Shown here in pieces: positions 53,385 through 63,374 of a stretch of DNA of 63,471 nucleotides (positions are counted from its first letter, which is position 1; the number at the start of each line of letters is the position of its first letter). This DNA comes from Ignavibacteria bacterium (GTDB lineage Bacteria; Bacteroidota; Ignavibacteria; Kapaibacteriales; UBA4661). The stretch covers positions 1-63,471 of the forward strand of contig JAAFIV010000028.1 of NCBI GenBank assembly GCA_013298775.1, in the 5' to 3' direction. A program made the translations under genes and the position numbers. The notes beneath the pieces are model-generated. The model searched no databases, was not told the origin of the DNA, and worked only from the letters and a program-made list of their open reading frames with translations.

Positions 53385-55613
53385 ATGAAATTTAGCCTTT
53401 CTCAAATTCCTTTGAAGCCTCGAACTGCCTATCTGACCATTCTTTTCGGGTTGATTTTTGCTATTGCTGCAAGTGCGCTTTTTTCACTGTATGTTGTTTC
53501 GCAAGGTTTGCCGTCGTTGGAAGAGTTGGAAAATCCGCGTCCAGAGCTTGCTACACGCGTTCTTTCTGCCGATGGCGAGGTAATTGACCAATTCTATCTC
53601 AAACGCCGTACCTACATGCCTTTCGATAGCATTCCCAAGCCGTTTATTCAAGGCTTAATTGCCACCGAAGACCGTGAGTTTTACAACCACTGGGGAGTTC
53701 ATGCGGTGCGTATTGTCAAAGCGACGGTGAAAATTTTCTTGCGGGGGCGTGTGCGCGAAGGAGCTTCAACACTTACCCAACAATTAGCCCGCAATTTGTA
53801 CGTGAATATCGGTTCGGAGCGGTCTCTGACGCGGAAAATTCGTGAAGCAATTACTGCTGTGCAGATTGAACGCACCTACACAAAAAATGAAATTTTAGAA
53901 TTGTACATCAACACCGTGTATTTCGGACGTGGCGCACACGGCTTGCAAGTGGCGGCGGAGGTATATTTCAACAAAACACCAAATCAACTTAGCGTCGAAG
54001 AATGTGCTTTTTTGGTTGGGATTTTACAGCGTCCGAGCCTTCACGAATACTTGAAAAACTACCAAGCCTCGCTCAATCGGCGCAATGTGGTTCTGTACTC
54101 AATGGCTGAAGAAGACTACATTTCCGAGGGGCAATACGAAGTCTATAAAAAAACACCCATTGTTTTGGAAGTACCGCAAGAATTCACGCAAGACGGCACC
54201 ATTGCACCACATTTCGTAGAAATGGTGCGCCAAGAATTGCTCAAAACGGATAACAAAGCACTCGCCAGCCTGCGCCGATACGACCTTTTCCGCGATGGAT
54301 TGGTTATTTACACAACACTGAATGCCCGCATGCAACGCTATGCAAATCAGGCGGTAGAAGACCATTTGAAGAGCTTTCAGAAGGATTTTTCGCGGGCGTG
54401 GAAATGGGATACCGAAAAAACCTTGCTGAATGACATTCTCGAAAAAACGATAAAAAGCCGCCCTGACTACATTAGCGGTAATGATGCAGAGAAAAAGGCG
54501 ATTTTATCAGGCTTGAAGCGCAATCAAGCGTATGTGGATTCGGTAAAGCTCGAAGCAACGCGCATACAGGTTGGCTTTGCTTCGATTGAGGCTGGAACGG
54601 GCGAAATTCGGTCGTTAGTTGGTTCGTCTATTTTTGGAAAACAATCGCGTTATACGCTGAATCGCGTTACGCAAATCCACCGCCAACCAGGTTCTTCGTT
54701 TAAGCCCTTCGTGTATGCAGCCGCCTTAGATGCTGGTCTTACGCCATACTCGTCCGTAGAAAGTGGCTGGCTTTCGCACAAACTCCCAACGGGCAAAACG
54801 TGGGAAGTACAGGGCAGTAGTTCGGGCGGTCCGATGTCCTTAGCAACAGCATTAAAATTTTCGATAAATACCGTTGCAGCCCGCCTCATTACTGAATATG
54901 TTTCGCCCAATGCGGTGATAAAACTTGCAAAACGCTGTGGGATAAAATCTGAACTCATGGCAGTTCCTTCGCTCGCACTTGGTTCGGGGGAAGTTACGCC
55001 AATGGAGATGATTTCTGCGTTCACCGTTTTTCCAAACGAAGGCATGTCGGTTGAACCCTACGCCATTGCTCGCATTGAAGACCGTTTTGGTAATGTTTTG
55101 TACGACCACAGCAAACTTGGTCTTTCTATTTCCGATGCAATGAATCCTCGCGTTGCCAAAACAATGACAGGAATGATGCGCAATGTTGTCAATAGCGGCA
55201 CGGCTTCTCGTGTGCGTGGCTGGTTTCCCTACGAAGCTGCTGGCAAAACAGGTACCACCAACGACTTTGCCGATGCGTGGTTTGTCGGCTTCACGCCACA
55301 GCTCGTTGCGGGAGTTTGGACAGGTTTCGACGACCAACGCGTGAAGTTTACGGGCTGGTACGGTCAGGGTGGCAGTGCGGCATCGCCTATCTGGGCGCGA
55401 TTTATGCAAAAAGTCTATAAAGACCCAATTTTGCAATACGATTCCCGCCGACGCTTCAAGGGCGTAGAAAACATTGGGGCAGGCGGAGGAAGCTCCTCCT
55501 CAGAAGGGACGATAAATAACGGAAGCACAGAAGGCGTACCTGAAAATACCTTGCCAAGCGATGCGGCTCCTTCAGATTCGAGTAAAAGTCCTGTTCCTCT
55601 TCGGTTGAGGTAA
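53385..55613 (+). CDS. Penicillin-binding protein 1A (bifunctional transglycosylase/transpeptidase)
   Basis: A 742-residue class A PBP that polymerises and crosslinks peptidoglycan. One transmembrane helix lies at the N terminus (about 15-40). The GT51 domain (about 75-245) has ATEDREFYNHWG (catalytic Glu) and EGASTLTQQLARN. The transpeptidase (about 395-690) has PGSSFKPF (active Ser in SSFK), SIN in KFSINTVA and KTGTT. The tail (about 700-742) is low-complexity Gly/Ser/Pro. The ATG follows GAAG and an AT-rich leader. It is the only cell-wall synthesis gene here. Confidence 0.95.
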   Translation: MKFSLSQIPLKPRTAYLTILFGLIFAIAASALFSLYVVSQGLPSLEELENPRPELATRVLSADGEVIDQFYLKRRTYMPFDSIPKPFIQGLIATEDREFYNHWGVHAVRIVKATVKIFLRGRVREGASTLTQQLARNLYVNIGSERSLTRKIREAITAVQIERTYTKNEILELYINTVYFGRGAHGLQVAAEVYFNKTPNQLSVEECAFLVGILQRPSLHEYLKNYQASLNRRNVVLYSMAEEDYISEGQYEVYKKTPIVLEVPQEFTQDGTIAPHFVEMVRQELLKTDNKALASLRRYDLFRDGLVIYTTLNARMQRYANQAVEDHLKSFQKDFSRAWKWDTEKTLLNDILEKTIKSRPDYISGNDAEKKAILSGLKRNQAYVDSVKLEATRIQVGFASIEAGTGEIRSLVGSSIFGKQSRYTLNRVTQIHRQPGSSFKPFVYAAALDAGLTPYSSVESGWLSHKLPTGKTWEVQGSSSGGPMSLATALKFSINTVAARLITEYVSPNAVIKLAKRCGIKSELMAVPSLALGSGEVTPMEMISAFTVFPNEGMSVEPYAIARIEDRFGNVLYDHSKLGLSISDAMNPRVAKTMTGMMRNVVNSGTASRVRGWFPYEAAGKTGTTNDFADAWFVGFTPQLVAGVWTGFDDQRVKFTGWYGQGGSAASPIWARFMQKVYKDPILQYDSRRRFKGVENIGAGGGSSSSEGTINNGSTEGVPENTLPSDAAPSDSSKSPVPLRLR

Positions 55614-55699
55614 GCTATTATTCAACAAAAAGTTAGACTGACAATTTCTTTGAGGGAGAGTTTTTTTGAGATATTTTGAAAAAATATTGCAAAAAAATC

Positions 55700-55730
55700 T
55701 TGACATTCGCACAAAAAGACATTAAATTTG
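55700..55730 (+). promoter_or_regulatory. Bacteroidota-type promoter for the tRNAs
   Basis: TTG at 55700-55702, 20 bp spacer, TAAATTTG at 55723-55730, an exact consensus match 23 bp before tRNA-Ala. Confidence 0.75.
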
Positions 55731-55752
55731 TAATCTCAATTTGATTCTAGTC

Positions 55753-55825
<73 letters not shown>

Positions 55826-55868
55826 CGTCAGAAACAATACGAGAATTTTTTCGAGAACATACATTATT

Positions 55869-55942
55869 GGGATCGTAGCTCAGCTGGTTAGAGCGCCTGC
55901 CTGTCACGCAGGAGGTCGCGAGTTCAAGTCTCGTCGGTCCCG
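55869..55942 (+). tRNA. tRNA-Asp (anticodon GTC)
   Basis: A complete 74-nt cloverleaf: acceptor GGGATCG/CGGTCCC, D arm GCTC...GAGC, anticodon stem CCTGC/GCAGG with loop CTGTCAC (GTC), T loop TTCAAGT, discriminator G as expected for Asp. CCA is not encoded. It is co-transcribed with tRNA-Ala. Confidence 0.96.
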
Positions 55943-55951
55943 CTAAAGAAA

Positions 55952-55985
55952 AGCCCTTGCAGTCCGCATGACTACAAGGGTTTTT
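55952..55985 (+). terminator. Terminator of the tRNA operon
   Basis: CCCTTG (55954-55959) pairs with CAAGGG (55975-55980), with inner AGTC/GACT pairing, followed by five T residues. Confidence 0.8.
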
Positions 55986-56051
55986 GCTTTTATTTCTGTT
56001 CAGTCTGGTACAATTCACCTCGCTTCTTTGTGATACGATGATTCCAGCATT

Positions 56052-57662
56052 ATGTCCTCATTACCGCTTCATACCTCGCTTTCCGCCGCTTTGAGTGTGC
56101 AACTTCTCGAAGAAGTGCAGGCGGGTATTCTCTTATTGAATATCCAGTTCACCACGCAAGACGCTCTGCCGAGCGCACGGTTTCCTATAGCCTTTGCAAA
56201 TCGTACTGCCGCACAAATACTGGATTGCGGTGATAGCACCGCCCTTCTTGGACACGATATTCGTTCCTTGCCAACTCTCTTGCATGCCGAAGAACTTCAC
56301 GACACCTTGCAACTTGCCATTGCACAAACACTCACGGTGAAACTCCAGCGCGGCGAGGAAATACGTGCCGTTGCGCAGGTGCATATTACTCCTATTGCGG
56401 ATAATTCCTTGCGCCCGACGCATATTCTTTGCTCCTTTTCCGATATTACCGACCTTGTTCAGACCAACGATGCGCTACTCCATGAAAAAGAACAATTAGA
56501 AAAAAACATTGCGACGCGGACAAAAGATTTGCAAGAATTTATTGATGAAATTCGCAATGAGCTTCGCGAGCGGCGCATTTTGGAGGCAGAATTGCGTATG
56601 GCGGAACAACGGTATCGCTCGCTTGCACGAAATTTTCCTAATGGTGCCGTTATTCTGCTTGATAGTAGCGGTCATTGCTTGCTTTGTGAAGGAGAATTAG
56701 CAGAAATTATTTCGCTCACAGTGGAAGAAAACGGGAAAGTGCGATTAGATAAAACCCTTGAAGAGCGCATCAAAACAGAGCTTCAAGAGGCATTTCTTGG
56801 AAAACAGTTTTCTTTCGAGCTACAACTCGGCTCCGACCCATTTTCTGTGGATATTGTTCCCGTAGAAATTGAGCAAGGAAAAATTGATGCCGTGATGATG
56901 GTGCTGCAAAATATTCAGGATTTCAAAGCACGGCAAGAATTGGAACAAGAGCGCGAAATGACGGCACTGAAATACCGTTTTGTTACGATTGCCTCGCATG
57001 AACTTCGCACGCCACTTGCAGGAATGATGCTCTCTTCGGGCATTTTGCGCCGGTATTGGAACACCACAAGCGATGAGGATAAACTTGACTCCATTCGTGA
57101 TATTATCACGGGTTTGGATAGAATGTCGAAGCTCGTGGATGATATTCTGTTTGTTGGGAAATCCGAAGCGGGAAAACTCCCCTTCAACCCTGTCACAATG
57201 GACATTGTTGCGCTCTGCGTTCAGTATTTGGATGAATGCGAAAAAGGAGTTGGTCTTCGGCATCGCACAATTCGTGAGTTTCCGCAAGCACCCGTGCCTA
57301 TTTTCGGCGATGTCAAGCTCTTGCAGCTTATTGTGAACAATCTTCTCACCAATGCCTATAAATACTCTCCAGAAGGCTCGGAAGTCCGTGTTTCCTTGTT
57401 TGTAGAACATTCTTCACCGAAGATGAGTACACAACATATCATTTTTAGAGTTACCGATAATGGTATTGGCATTCCAGCAGAAGATATTCCGAATCTTTTC
57501 AAGAGCTTTACTCGCGCTTCCAATGTTGGCGAAATACAAGGTACAGGGCTGGGTTTAGCTATGGTAGAACGCGCTGTGGAGCAGCATAATGGTAAAATTT
57601 CTGTTCGCAGTATTCTTGGAGAAGGGACAGCCTTTGAAGTCCTTATACCGCGCCAGTTGTAG
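56052..57662 (+). CDS. Cytoplasmic PAS-domain sensor histidine kinase
   Basis: A 536-residue kinase without membrane segments. It has a PAS-like N-terminal domain (about 15-130), a coiled coil (about 140-190), a second PAS-like part (about 190-295), HisKA with the phospho-acceptor in ASHELRTPL (near 316) and HATPase_c with NNLLTNAYKYSPEG (N box, near 430), DNGIGIP and GTGLGLAMV. It is likely to sense an intracellular signal. A response regulator is not adjacent. It follows the tRNA terminator by about 65 bp. Confidence 0.92.
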   Translation: MSSLPLHTSLSAALSVQLLEEVQAGILLLNIQFTTQDALPSARFPIAFANRTAAQILDCGDSTALLGHDIRSLPTLLHAEELHDTLQLAIAQTLTVKLQRGEEIRAVAQVHITPIADNSLRPTHILCSFSDITDLVQTNDALLHEKEQLEKNIATRTKDLQEFIDEIRNELRERRILEAELRMAEQRYRSLARNFPNGAVILLDSSGHCLLCEGELAEIISLTVEENGKVRLDKTLEERIKTELQEAFLGKQFSFELQLGSDPFSVDIVPVEIEQGKIDAVMMVLQNIQDFKARQELEQEREMTALKYRFVTIASHELRTPLAGMMLSSGILRRYWNTTSDEDKLDSIRDIITGLDRMSKLVDDILFVGKSEAGKLPFNPVTMDIVALCVQYLDECEKGVGLRHRTIREFPQAPVPIFGDVKLLQLIVNNLLTNAYKYSPEGSEVRVSLFVEHSSPKMSTQHIIFRVTDNGIGIPAEDIPNLFKSFTRASNVGEIQGTGLGLAMVERAVEQHNGKISVRSILGEGTAFEVLIPRQL

Positions 57663-57754
57663 GAGGTATCATTTGGATAGCCCTGTTTTTTGCCATGAAC
57701 TGTATGAGAATTTTTCACTCATAATTTCCAACCTTAGTTCCTTCTGCGTCATCA

Positions 57755-58645
57755 ATGATACCTCTTCAAACCTTCCATTCACCGCGCTTTGGCACGGAAT
57801 TCTATGAATGCGGCGCGGAAAACCGCGCTCGTGGAGCAATGACAATCGTATTGCTGCATGGTTTATTTGAAAATTGTACTGTGTGGAATGGCGTTCAAAG
57901 CATGACAAATACTCGTGTTTCGAGCAATTCAACAAGTATGGTCGAGATATTGGCAAAGGATTTTCACCTTGTTGCGTGTAATTTGATTGGTCATACCGCT
58001 TCACAGCCATTGCCCAATTCACCAAGCAATGAAGCCCATTCGGGCGTAACCTTGCGGATGATGGCGGAGGAAGTCATTGCGCTTGTGGAGCAGTTGCAGA
58101 TTGAAAAGGCAGTGTTTATCGGACATTCAATGGGCGGGGCAGTTGCAATGCAGATTCTACACCATTTTCCAGAAAAAGTACAGGGAATATGCCTCTTCCA
58201 AGCCACTCCTTTCGCCGATGCTCCAAGCGCACAAGAGGCACGAAACGCGACCATTGCACGGATTCGGAGCGGTGAAGGAGCAGAAGTTGCGGCAGCCTTA
58301 CTGTCAAAAATTTTACCCGAAAGCTCGCAACGCGGACGCGAAAAAGAAACTGCTTTCCTCCGCGCAATGCTGGCAGAGTGTCCTCCAAGCGGCATGATTG
58401 CTGGACATGAAGCAATGCGCGACCGCGAAGACACACAAGAAATTTTGAAAAATGCCCCCTGCCCTATGTTTATTTTGCTTGGGAAAAATGACACAATCAT
58501 CAGTATTGAAGCGATGTTGCCGCTTTTGAATCGTGCTGCTGCTACGCAATGGTGTGTGCTGGAAAACGTTGCCCACGCTGGAATGCTGGAAGCTCCACAA
58601 GAATGCGCGGCTCAAATACAAGCATTTACGCACTTGTGCAGATGA
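57755..58645 (+). CDS. Alpha/beta hydrolase
   Basis: A 296-residue alpha/beta hydrolase. The oxyanion HG motif is in VLLHGLFEN (about 32-40), the nucleophile elbow is GHSMGG (Ser near 125), the acid is in LLGKNDTII (near 248) and the His in VAHAGMLE (near 278). No signal peptide is seen. The substrate cannot be told; esterase, lactonase and haloalkane-type relatives all fit. It is 92 bp after the histidine kinase. Confidence 0.88.
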   Translation: MIPLQTFHSPRFGTEFYECGAENRARGAMTIVLLHGLFENCTVWNGVQSMTNTRVSSNSTSMVEILAKDFHLVACNLIGHTASQPLPNSPSNEAHSGVTLRMMAEEVIALVEQLQIEKAVFIGHSMGGAVAMQILHHFPEKVQGICLFQATPFADAPSAQEARNATIARIRSGEGAEVAAALLSKILPESSQRGREKETAFLRAMLAECPPSGMIAGHEAMRDREDTQEILKNAPCPMFILLGKNDTIISIEAMLPLLNRAAATQWCVLENVAHAGMLEAPQECAAQIQAFTHLCR

Positions 58646-58650
58646 TATGC

Positions 58651-58681
58651 TTGAAAAATTCCTGTTCTTCATGTATTTTTC
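58651..58681 (+). promoter_or_regulatory. Bacteroidota-type promoter, near match, for the subtilase
   Basis: TTG at 58651-58653, 20 bp spacer, TATTTTTC at 58674-58681 (final G replaced by C). It is about 90 bp before the S8 peptidase start. Confidence 0.4.
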
Positions 58682-58769
58682 AGGTGTTTTTTTTCTGGTA
58701 TTCTTTTCTGGTTCTTGACGCAAGTATCAGCCACGTCCACATTCCACGTTCCACATTCCCCAATTCACC

Positions 58770-60884
58770 ATGAAACGCCCCATGTCTTGTTCCAATGCTG
58801 CGTATAACCTCATTTGTGCCTTCACAATCCTGTGTGGTTGTGGAATAATGTGTCCACGCTCTTTGCTCTCGCAGACCGCACCAATGCTACCTTCTACGCT
58901 TCAAAGTACCTCAGCAACCTTTATCCGTATTTTTTTGCGCGATAAAGGTCCAGAATCGCTGCGTCCAGGTGGCTTTCAAGTGGGTTCGCCTTTGTACGAG
59001 CAAACACGCGCTTTGCACACCGAGCGAGCATTACAGCGGCGTGCAAAGGTATTGCCAGAAAACGCATTGCTTTCGATTCAAGACGCGCCCGTATTTGAGC
59101 CATATCTGGACACACTTCGCAAGCGCGGTGCAGTGATAGCCTTGCGTTTGCGCTGGCGCAATGCCGTAGTAGTAACAGGCGCAAATTTGAGTTTTGAGGA
59201 ATTACGCCGTTTACCGTTTGTGGAAAGGGTACAATCGGCGCGAGAACGCTTAAAACCTACATCTGTGCAAGAGAATACCCAAATTCAAACGACCAATTGT
59301 CCAACACCAAATTACGGCAATGCCGCACGGCAACTCGCCTTGAGCGGCATTCCTCCTTTGCATGCGGTTGGATTGACGGGACAAGGCGTGGTGATTGGCG
59401 TTATGGACACTGGTTTTCGTTGGAAAGAACAAACATCGCTGAAAGGCGCGTCAATACTTGGCGAATATGATGTTATTCGTCAAGATACCACTTCCACTGC
59501 CAATCGCAGCGACGACCGCCGCGACCAAGATTCGCACGGAACACAGGTATTATCGGTCATTGCGGCGTATGACCCGCCAAACCTGATTGGCGCAGCTTTT
59601 GGAGCGCAGTTCTACCTTGCCAAAACGGAAGACACACGCTATGAGCGCAATCTCGAGCAGGATAATTACGCTGCGGGCTTGGAATGGTTGGAGTCGCGGG
59701 GTGTGGACATTATGACAGCTTCGCTCGGTTATGCGCAATTTGACAGTACCGACGAAAGTATGCCGTATTCCGAGATGAACGGTAAAACCTCGCTTGTAGC
59801 ACGCTCGGTGAATGATGCGGCGCGGCGCGGTGTGCTGTGTTTTATTCCGGCGGGCAATGATAGCACGAAAGGTCGCACCCTCAGTACGCCCGCCGATGCT
59901 GATAGTGCCTTGGTTGTGGGGGCAATTTTAGCAGATTCTCTCGGTGCAGCAAAATTTTCTTCCAGTGGTCCCACCGCCGACGGGCGCGTAAAACCTGACC
60001 TCATGGCACAAGGACAGCGCGTGATTTCTGCTTCGCCCATTGGTCAAGAATACCAAGCAGCAAGCGGAACTTCCCTTTCTACGCCAATTCTCGCGGGTGG
60101 AGCGGCACTCTTATTGTCTGCCTTCCCCACAATGAAACCATGGGAAATCCGTGATGCGCTGATAAAAACTGCTTCGCAAGCGACGAAACCCGATAACGTG
60201 ATGGGCTATGGCATTGCCAACGTCGAAGATGCACTGACACGGGCAACGGCTCAATACGGCGTGGTTGCTTCGCCGGAGCTGCTTTCTTATCCGCTCTTGG
60301 AAGCGCAGCGCGTTGGAGTTGCTCTCAAAAATCCGAGTGCGAGTTTGGATGTAACATTGTTTGTGAAATTTGCTCAAAGCCAAGATTTTACGCGCTTTCC
60401 AATCGGCGATGGCACGCGCTTTGCCACGATTCCCTTTGTACAATTTCAACGAAATCCTGCAAATCTATCGGTAGCTGCGGAGGCATTTGCAGAAGTGCGT
60501 GTGAATGGTGCGCCACATCTCCGCATTCCACGCATGGGAACATTACCTCTTGTGCCGCGTCAAACCTCGCTTCCGTGCGGCTTGAGCTTGAATCGTTTAC
60601 CAGTGGAATTGCCAGAAAAAGTGCAGGAAGGCTTGTTTCCCAATCCTGTTTCCCGTGCTACACGGGTGGTGAATCTTCTTGTGAGCGCGCAAGAACCCAG
60701 TACAGAAGCGGAGTGTAAAATTTTTAATAGTTTTGGACAATTTCTTCTTTCCGAAAAACTTAGCGTGAATACTGGTGTGAATGCGATTCCACTTGACCTT
60801 TCTTCGCTGGCTTCAGGGGTATATTTTGCTCGTTTTCGCTACAATGGACGTGTGAGCATGTATAAGTTTATGATTGTACCGTAA
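58770..60884 (+). CDS. S8 family serine peptidase (subtilase) with T9SS sorting tail
   Basis: A 704-residue secreted subtilase. An N-terminal signal segment (about 12-35) is followed by a prodomain (about 50-160) and the catalytic domain: Asp in GVMDTGF (near 213), His in DSHGTQV (near 255), Asn in PAGNDS and Ser in SGTSLSTP (near 434). After a beta-rich part the C terminus is a T9SS type A sorting domain (FPNPVSRAT ... ASGVYFARFRYNG). It is a secreted or surface-bound protease. It is transcribed alone. Confidence 0.92.
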   Translation: MKRPMSCSNAAYNLICAFTILCGCGIMCPRSLLSQTAPMLPSTLQSTSATFIRIFLRDKGPESLRPGGFQVGSPLYEQTRALHTERALQRRAKVLPENALLSIQDAPVFEPYLDTLRKRGAVIALRLRWRNAVVVTGANLSFEELRRLPFVERVQSARERLKPTSVQENTQIQTTNCPTPNYGNAARQLALSGIPPLHAVGLTGQGVVIGVMDTGFRWKEQTSLKGASILGEYDVIRQDTTSTANRSDDRRDQDSHGTQVLSVIAAYDPPNLIGAAFGAQFYLAKTEDTRYERNLEQDNYAAGLEWLESRGVDIMTASLGYAQFDSTDESMPYSEMNGKTSLVARSVNDAARRGVLCFIPAGNDSTKGRTLSTPADADSALVVGAILADSLGAAKFSSSGPTADGRVKPDLMAQGQRVISASPIGQEYQAASGTSLSTPILAGGAALLLSAFPTMKPWEIRDALIKTASQATKPDNVMGYGIANVEDALTRATAQYGVVASPELLSYPLLEAQRVGVALKNPSASLDVTLFVKFAQSQDFTRFPIGDGTRFATIPFVQFQRNPANLSVAAEAFAEVRVNGAPHLRIPRMGTLPLVPRQTSLPCGLSLNRLPVELPEKVQEGLFPNPVSRATRVVNLLVSAQEPSTEAECKIFNSFGQFLLSEKLSVNTGVNAIPLDLSSLASGVYFARFRYNGRVSMYKFMIVP

Positions 60885-60938
60885 ATAGTCTTTGAACAGA
60901 ATATCAAGCCATCCATTGCCTCCATAAAGTTTATATCA

Positions 60939-61769
60939 ATGCGCACAGATACTATTCTTCATCAAATGTTTGTTCAAATGCCTTCCATGCTTTTCGTGCT
61001 TATTGGGCGCGATGCGGAAGAAGGTCAGCATTATACCTTTTCGTCGGTGGAGGTAAAAGAAACGACGTTTCGTTTGGATGGAGTGCTTGTACCTGACACG
61101 GAAGACAAAATACTGTATTTCGTTGAAGTTCAATTTCAGCAGGACGCCCGCTTCTACTCCCGTTTATTTGCGGAACTTTTCGTATATTTATGACGGAATG
61201 AAACTGACCACGATTGGCAAGCGGTTGTTGTGTATGCAAATACGGGCTTGGACACGGGCATTCCAAAGCAATACCGTGAACTGGAAGGGCGTGTGCATCG
61301 AATATATCTGGACGCACTATCGGAAACACAAAAAACGCAGCATCCGATAGATTTACTGGAATTATTGATATTGCCCAGAAATACAGAGATTATCGCTCCA
61401 AAAGCGCGGTCAGTCTTGGAGCGAGCAGCAAAGGTGCAAAGTCCAGTACAGCAGCAAGAAACGATAAAATTGGTACTACAAATATTGACACAAAAATTTT
61501 CCAACCTCACCTATACGGAGGCGCAAATGTTACTTGATTTGAATCTACCGAGCTTTGAAGAAACGCAATTCTACAAAGATATTATACAGCGTGGTTTACA
61601 ACAAGGTTTACAACAAGGCGTAGAACAAGGCGTACAAGGAGAGCGCAAGAAAGCTCTTCGTGCAATAGAACGAATGTTGCATAAGGGAATGGATGATGAA
61701 ACGATAATGAGTATCATGGATATTTCGCCCGAAGAATTGGCTTCTATCAAGCAGAATATCGTGCTGTAA
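60939..61769 (+). pseudogene. DUF2887-type PD-(D/E)XK nuclease gene interrupted by in-frame TGA
   Basis: Two parts in the same frame (60939-61190 and 61194-61769) together make one 276-codon gene of the DUF2887/Rpn-like PD-(D/E)XK family. The active site is in the first part: RLDGVLVP (D47) and YFVEVQFQ (E63-x-Q65). The second part continues the family pattern (RNETDHDWQAVVVYAN, RRIYLDA-type segment) and ends with the GLQQ-GLQQ-GVEQ repeats and a short helical hairpin typical of such proteins. A TGA at 61191-61193 divides them. A one-base change from CGA (Arg) would explain it. It could be a recent pseudogene, a sequencing error, or read through at a low level. Confidence 0.8.
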
Positions 61770-61783
61770 GAAGAATCAGAAAA

Positions 61784-61835
61784 CAAAACGGCGACCGTAG
61801 TGCCATCAGACACATACGGTCGCCGTTTTGTTTTT
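61784..61835. terminator. Bidirectional rho-independent terminator
   Basis: CAAAACGGCGACCGTA (61784-61799) and TACGGTCGCCGTTTTG (61815-61830) pair perfectly over 16 bp. T runs follow on both strands (TTTTT on plus; TTTTCTG on minus). It serves the converging DUF2887 and transporter genes. Confidence 0.95.
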
Positions 61836-61910
61836 GCATTTTCAATTTTACCCAAAACTCATTGCATTAAAATCCTCTTCTACAAGCCTGATATAATCTT
61901 GCTTTTAGCA

Positions 61911-63302
61911 CTATTGCCATTGAAAGAGGCATGGCGGAATAAGCAAAAGGAGTGCGAGCGCGGTGAGAATAAGCATGAGCGGCAGAACCCATTTTGCCCA
62001 TGTCTGCCAAGGAATATTTGCCAAAGACAGCACCCCGACAGTGATTGCCGAAGTTGGGATAACGATATTGCTGAATTCACCAAATTGAAAGGCAAGAATG
62101 GCAGTTTGACGTGTAACGCCCGTTAAATCTGCAAGGGGAGCCATGATGGGCATGGTAAGTGCGGCTTGACCAGTGCCAGAATGAATGAAAAAATTTATCA
62201 CGGATTGAATCAGAAACATCTTCTGAGCAGCAAATATCGGGCTTGCAGACTCCACAAACGGCGCAAGTGCGTAGAGCATTGTGTCAATGATATGCGCATC
62301 TTTTGCCACAACCATCGTTGCACGGGCAAGCGCGATAATAAGTGCCGTTGAAACAAGGTCTTTTGCGCCATGCAAGAATGCGGCAACAAAATCATCTGCC
62401 TTCAGGCGAGCAACCACGCCAACGACAATACCCATGACGAGAAATAATGCCGCAATTTCCTCAATGTACCACTGATAGCGAATTACGCCGAAAATCATGA
62501 TGCACAGCGAGGCAAGGAATATCCACAGCACGAGTTTATGCGTAGTGGTCATGCCAGAGAAATTCTCGAAGTCGCCAAAGTCAAGATTTTTACGTCGTTT
62601 TTCATCATCCTTAAAAACAGGACTTAGCTCTGGGCGAGCTTTGATGCGCTTTGCGTACCACATCACAAAAGCAATCGCGGGAATGTTTGCTATGCTCCAG
62701 ACAAGCAAGCGATATTCAATGCCAGAATAGGGTGGCAAGCCCGCAATTCCTTGTGCTATTGCCACATTGAAAGGATTGAGAAATGCACCAGCAAATCCAA
62801 TTTGTACACCAATAAACGGAATCGCAACGCCGACAAGCGAGTCGTAGCCAAGCGCGAGCGCGAGCGGTACAAAAATAAGCACGAAGGGAATTGCTTCTTC
62901 ATTCATGCCAAAGGTTGCTCCGCCAATGCTGAAGAGCAGCATAAAAAGCGGAATGAGCGCAGAGCGCACAAATGCTGACTTCGCATGCGCTTTGGCAATA
63001 GATTTTATGAGCGCATCAATCGCTTCGGTTTTTTGCAACACGGAAAATGCTCCGCCGACAATCAGCACAAACCCAATTATGAGCGATGCTCCCACAAACC
63101 CCTTGATTGGTGCGGTCATGAGCGCACCAAAGCCTTGCGGATTGTTTGTGATAAAGTGAAACGAGCCGGGAACAATGACAGTACGCCCATTCAGCTGCGA
63201 CGTTGTGTACTCACCTCCTGGAACAATCCACGTCAGCCCAGTAATGATAGCGAGGAGTGAGAAAATGAGAATGAAGGTATTGGGGAGTTTTAACTTTTTC
63301 AT
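61911..63302 (-). CDS. YfcC family transporter
   Basis: A 463-residue inner membrane protein with about 11-12 hydrophobic helices. The start MKKLKLPNTFILIFSLLAI followed by TWIVPGGEY, and later GMNEEAIPFVLIFVPLALALGYD, FAGAFLNPFNVAIAQ and HSGTGQAALTMPIMAPL, match the YfcC/DcuC-like group of the ion transporter superfamily. Substrates proposed for relatives are basic amino acids or dicarboxylates; the sequence does not decide. It is transcribed alone and ends at the bidirectional terminator. Confidence 0.88.
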   Translation of the reverse strand: MKKLKLPNTFILIFSLLAIITGLTWIVPGGEYTTSQLNGRTVIVPGSFHFITNNPQGFGALMTAPIKGFVGASLIIGFVLIVGGAFSVLQKTEAIDALIKSIAKAHAKSAFVRSALIPLFMLLFSIGGATFGMNEEAIPFVLIFVPLALALGYDSLVGVAIPFIGVQIGFAGAFLNPFNVAIAQGIAGLPPYSGIEYRLLVWSIANIPAIAFVMWYAKRIKARPELSPVFKDDEKRRKNLDFGDFENFSGMTTTHKLVLWIFLASLCIMIFGVIRYQWYIEEIAALFLVMGIVVGVVARLKADDFVAAFLHGAKDLVSTALIIALARATMVVAKDAHIIDTMLYALAPFVESASPIFAAQKMFLIQSVINFFIHSGTGQAALTMPIMAPLADLTGVTRQTAILAFQFGEFSNIVIPTSAITVGVLSLANIPWQTWAKWVLPLMLILTALALLLLIPPCLFQWQ

Positions 63303-63329
63303 AATGTGGTTGTGAAAGTATTACTTGTA

Positions 63330-63374
63330 GGGCTTTCGCAAATGGCGCAGACAGGAGTGTTACGCGCTGTGGAG
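63330..63374. repeat. Element A end fragment
   Basis: GGGCTTTCGCAAATGGCGCA after TA (63328-63329), then one truncated palindrome (CAGACAGGAGTGT-TACGCG). Only the left end is preserved. The remaining bases to 63471 hold no gene. Confidence 0.7.

Noticed and set aside
60939-61769. Frameshift or selenocysteine explanation for the split DUF2887 gene
   Set aside because: Both parts share one frame, so no frameshift is needed; no SECIS-like hairpin was recognised after the TGA and the family is not known to use selenocysteine.
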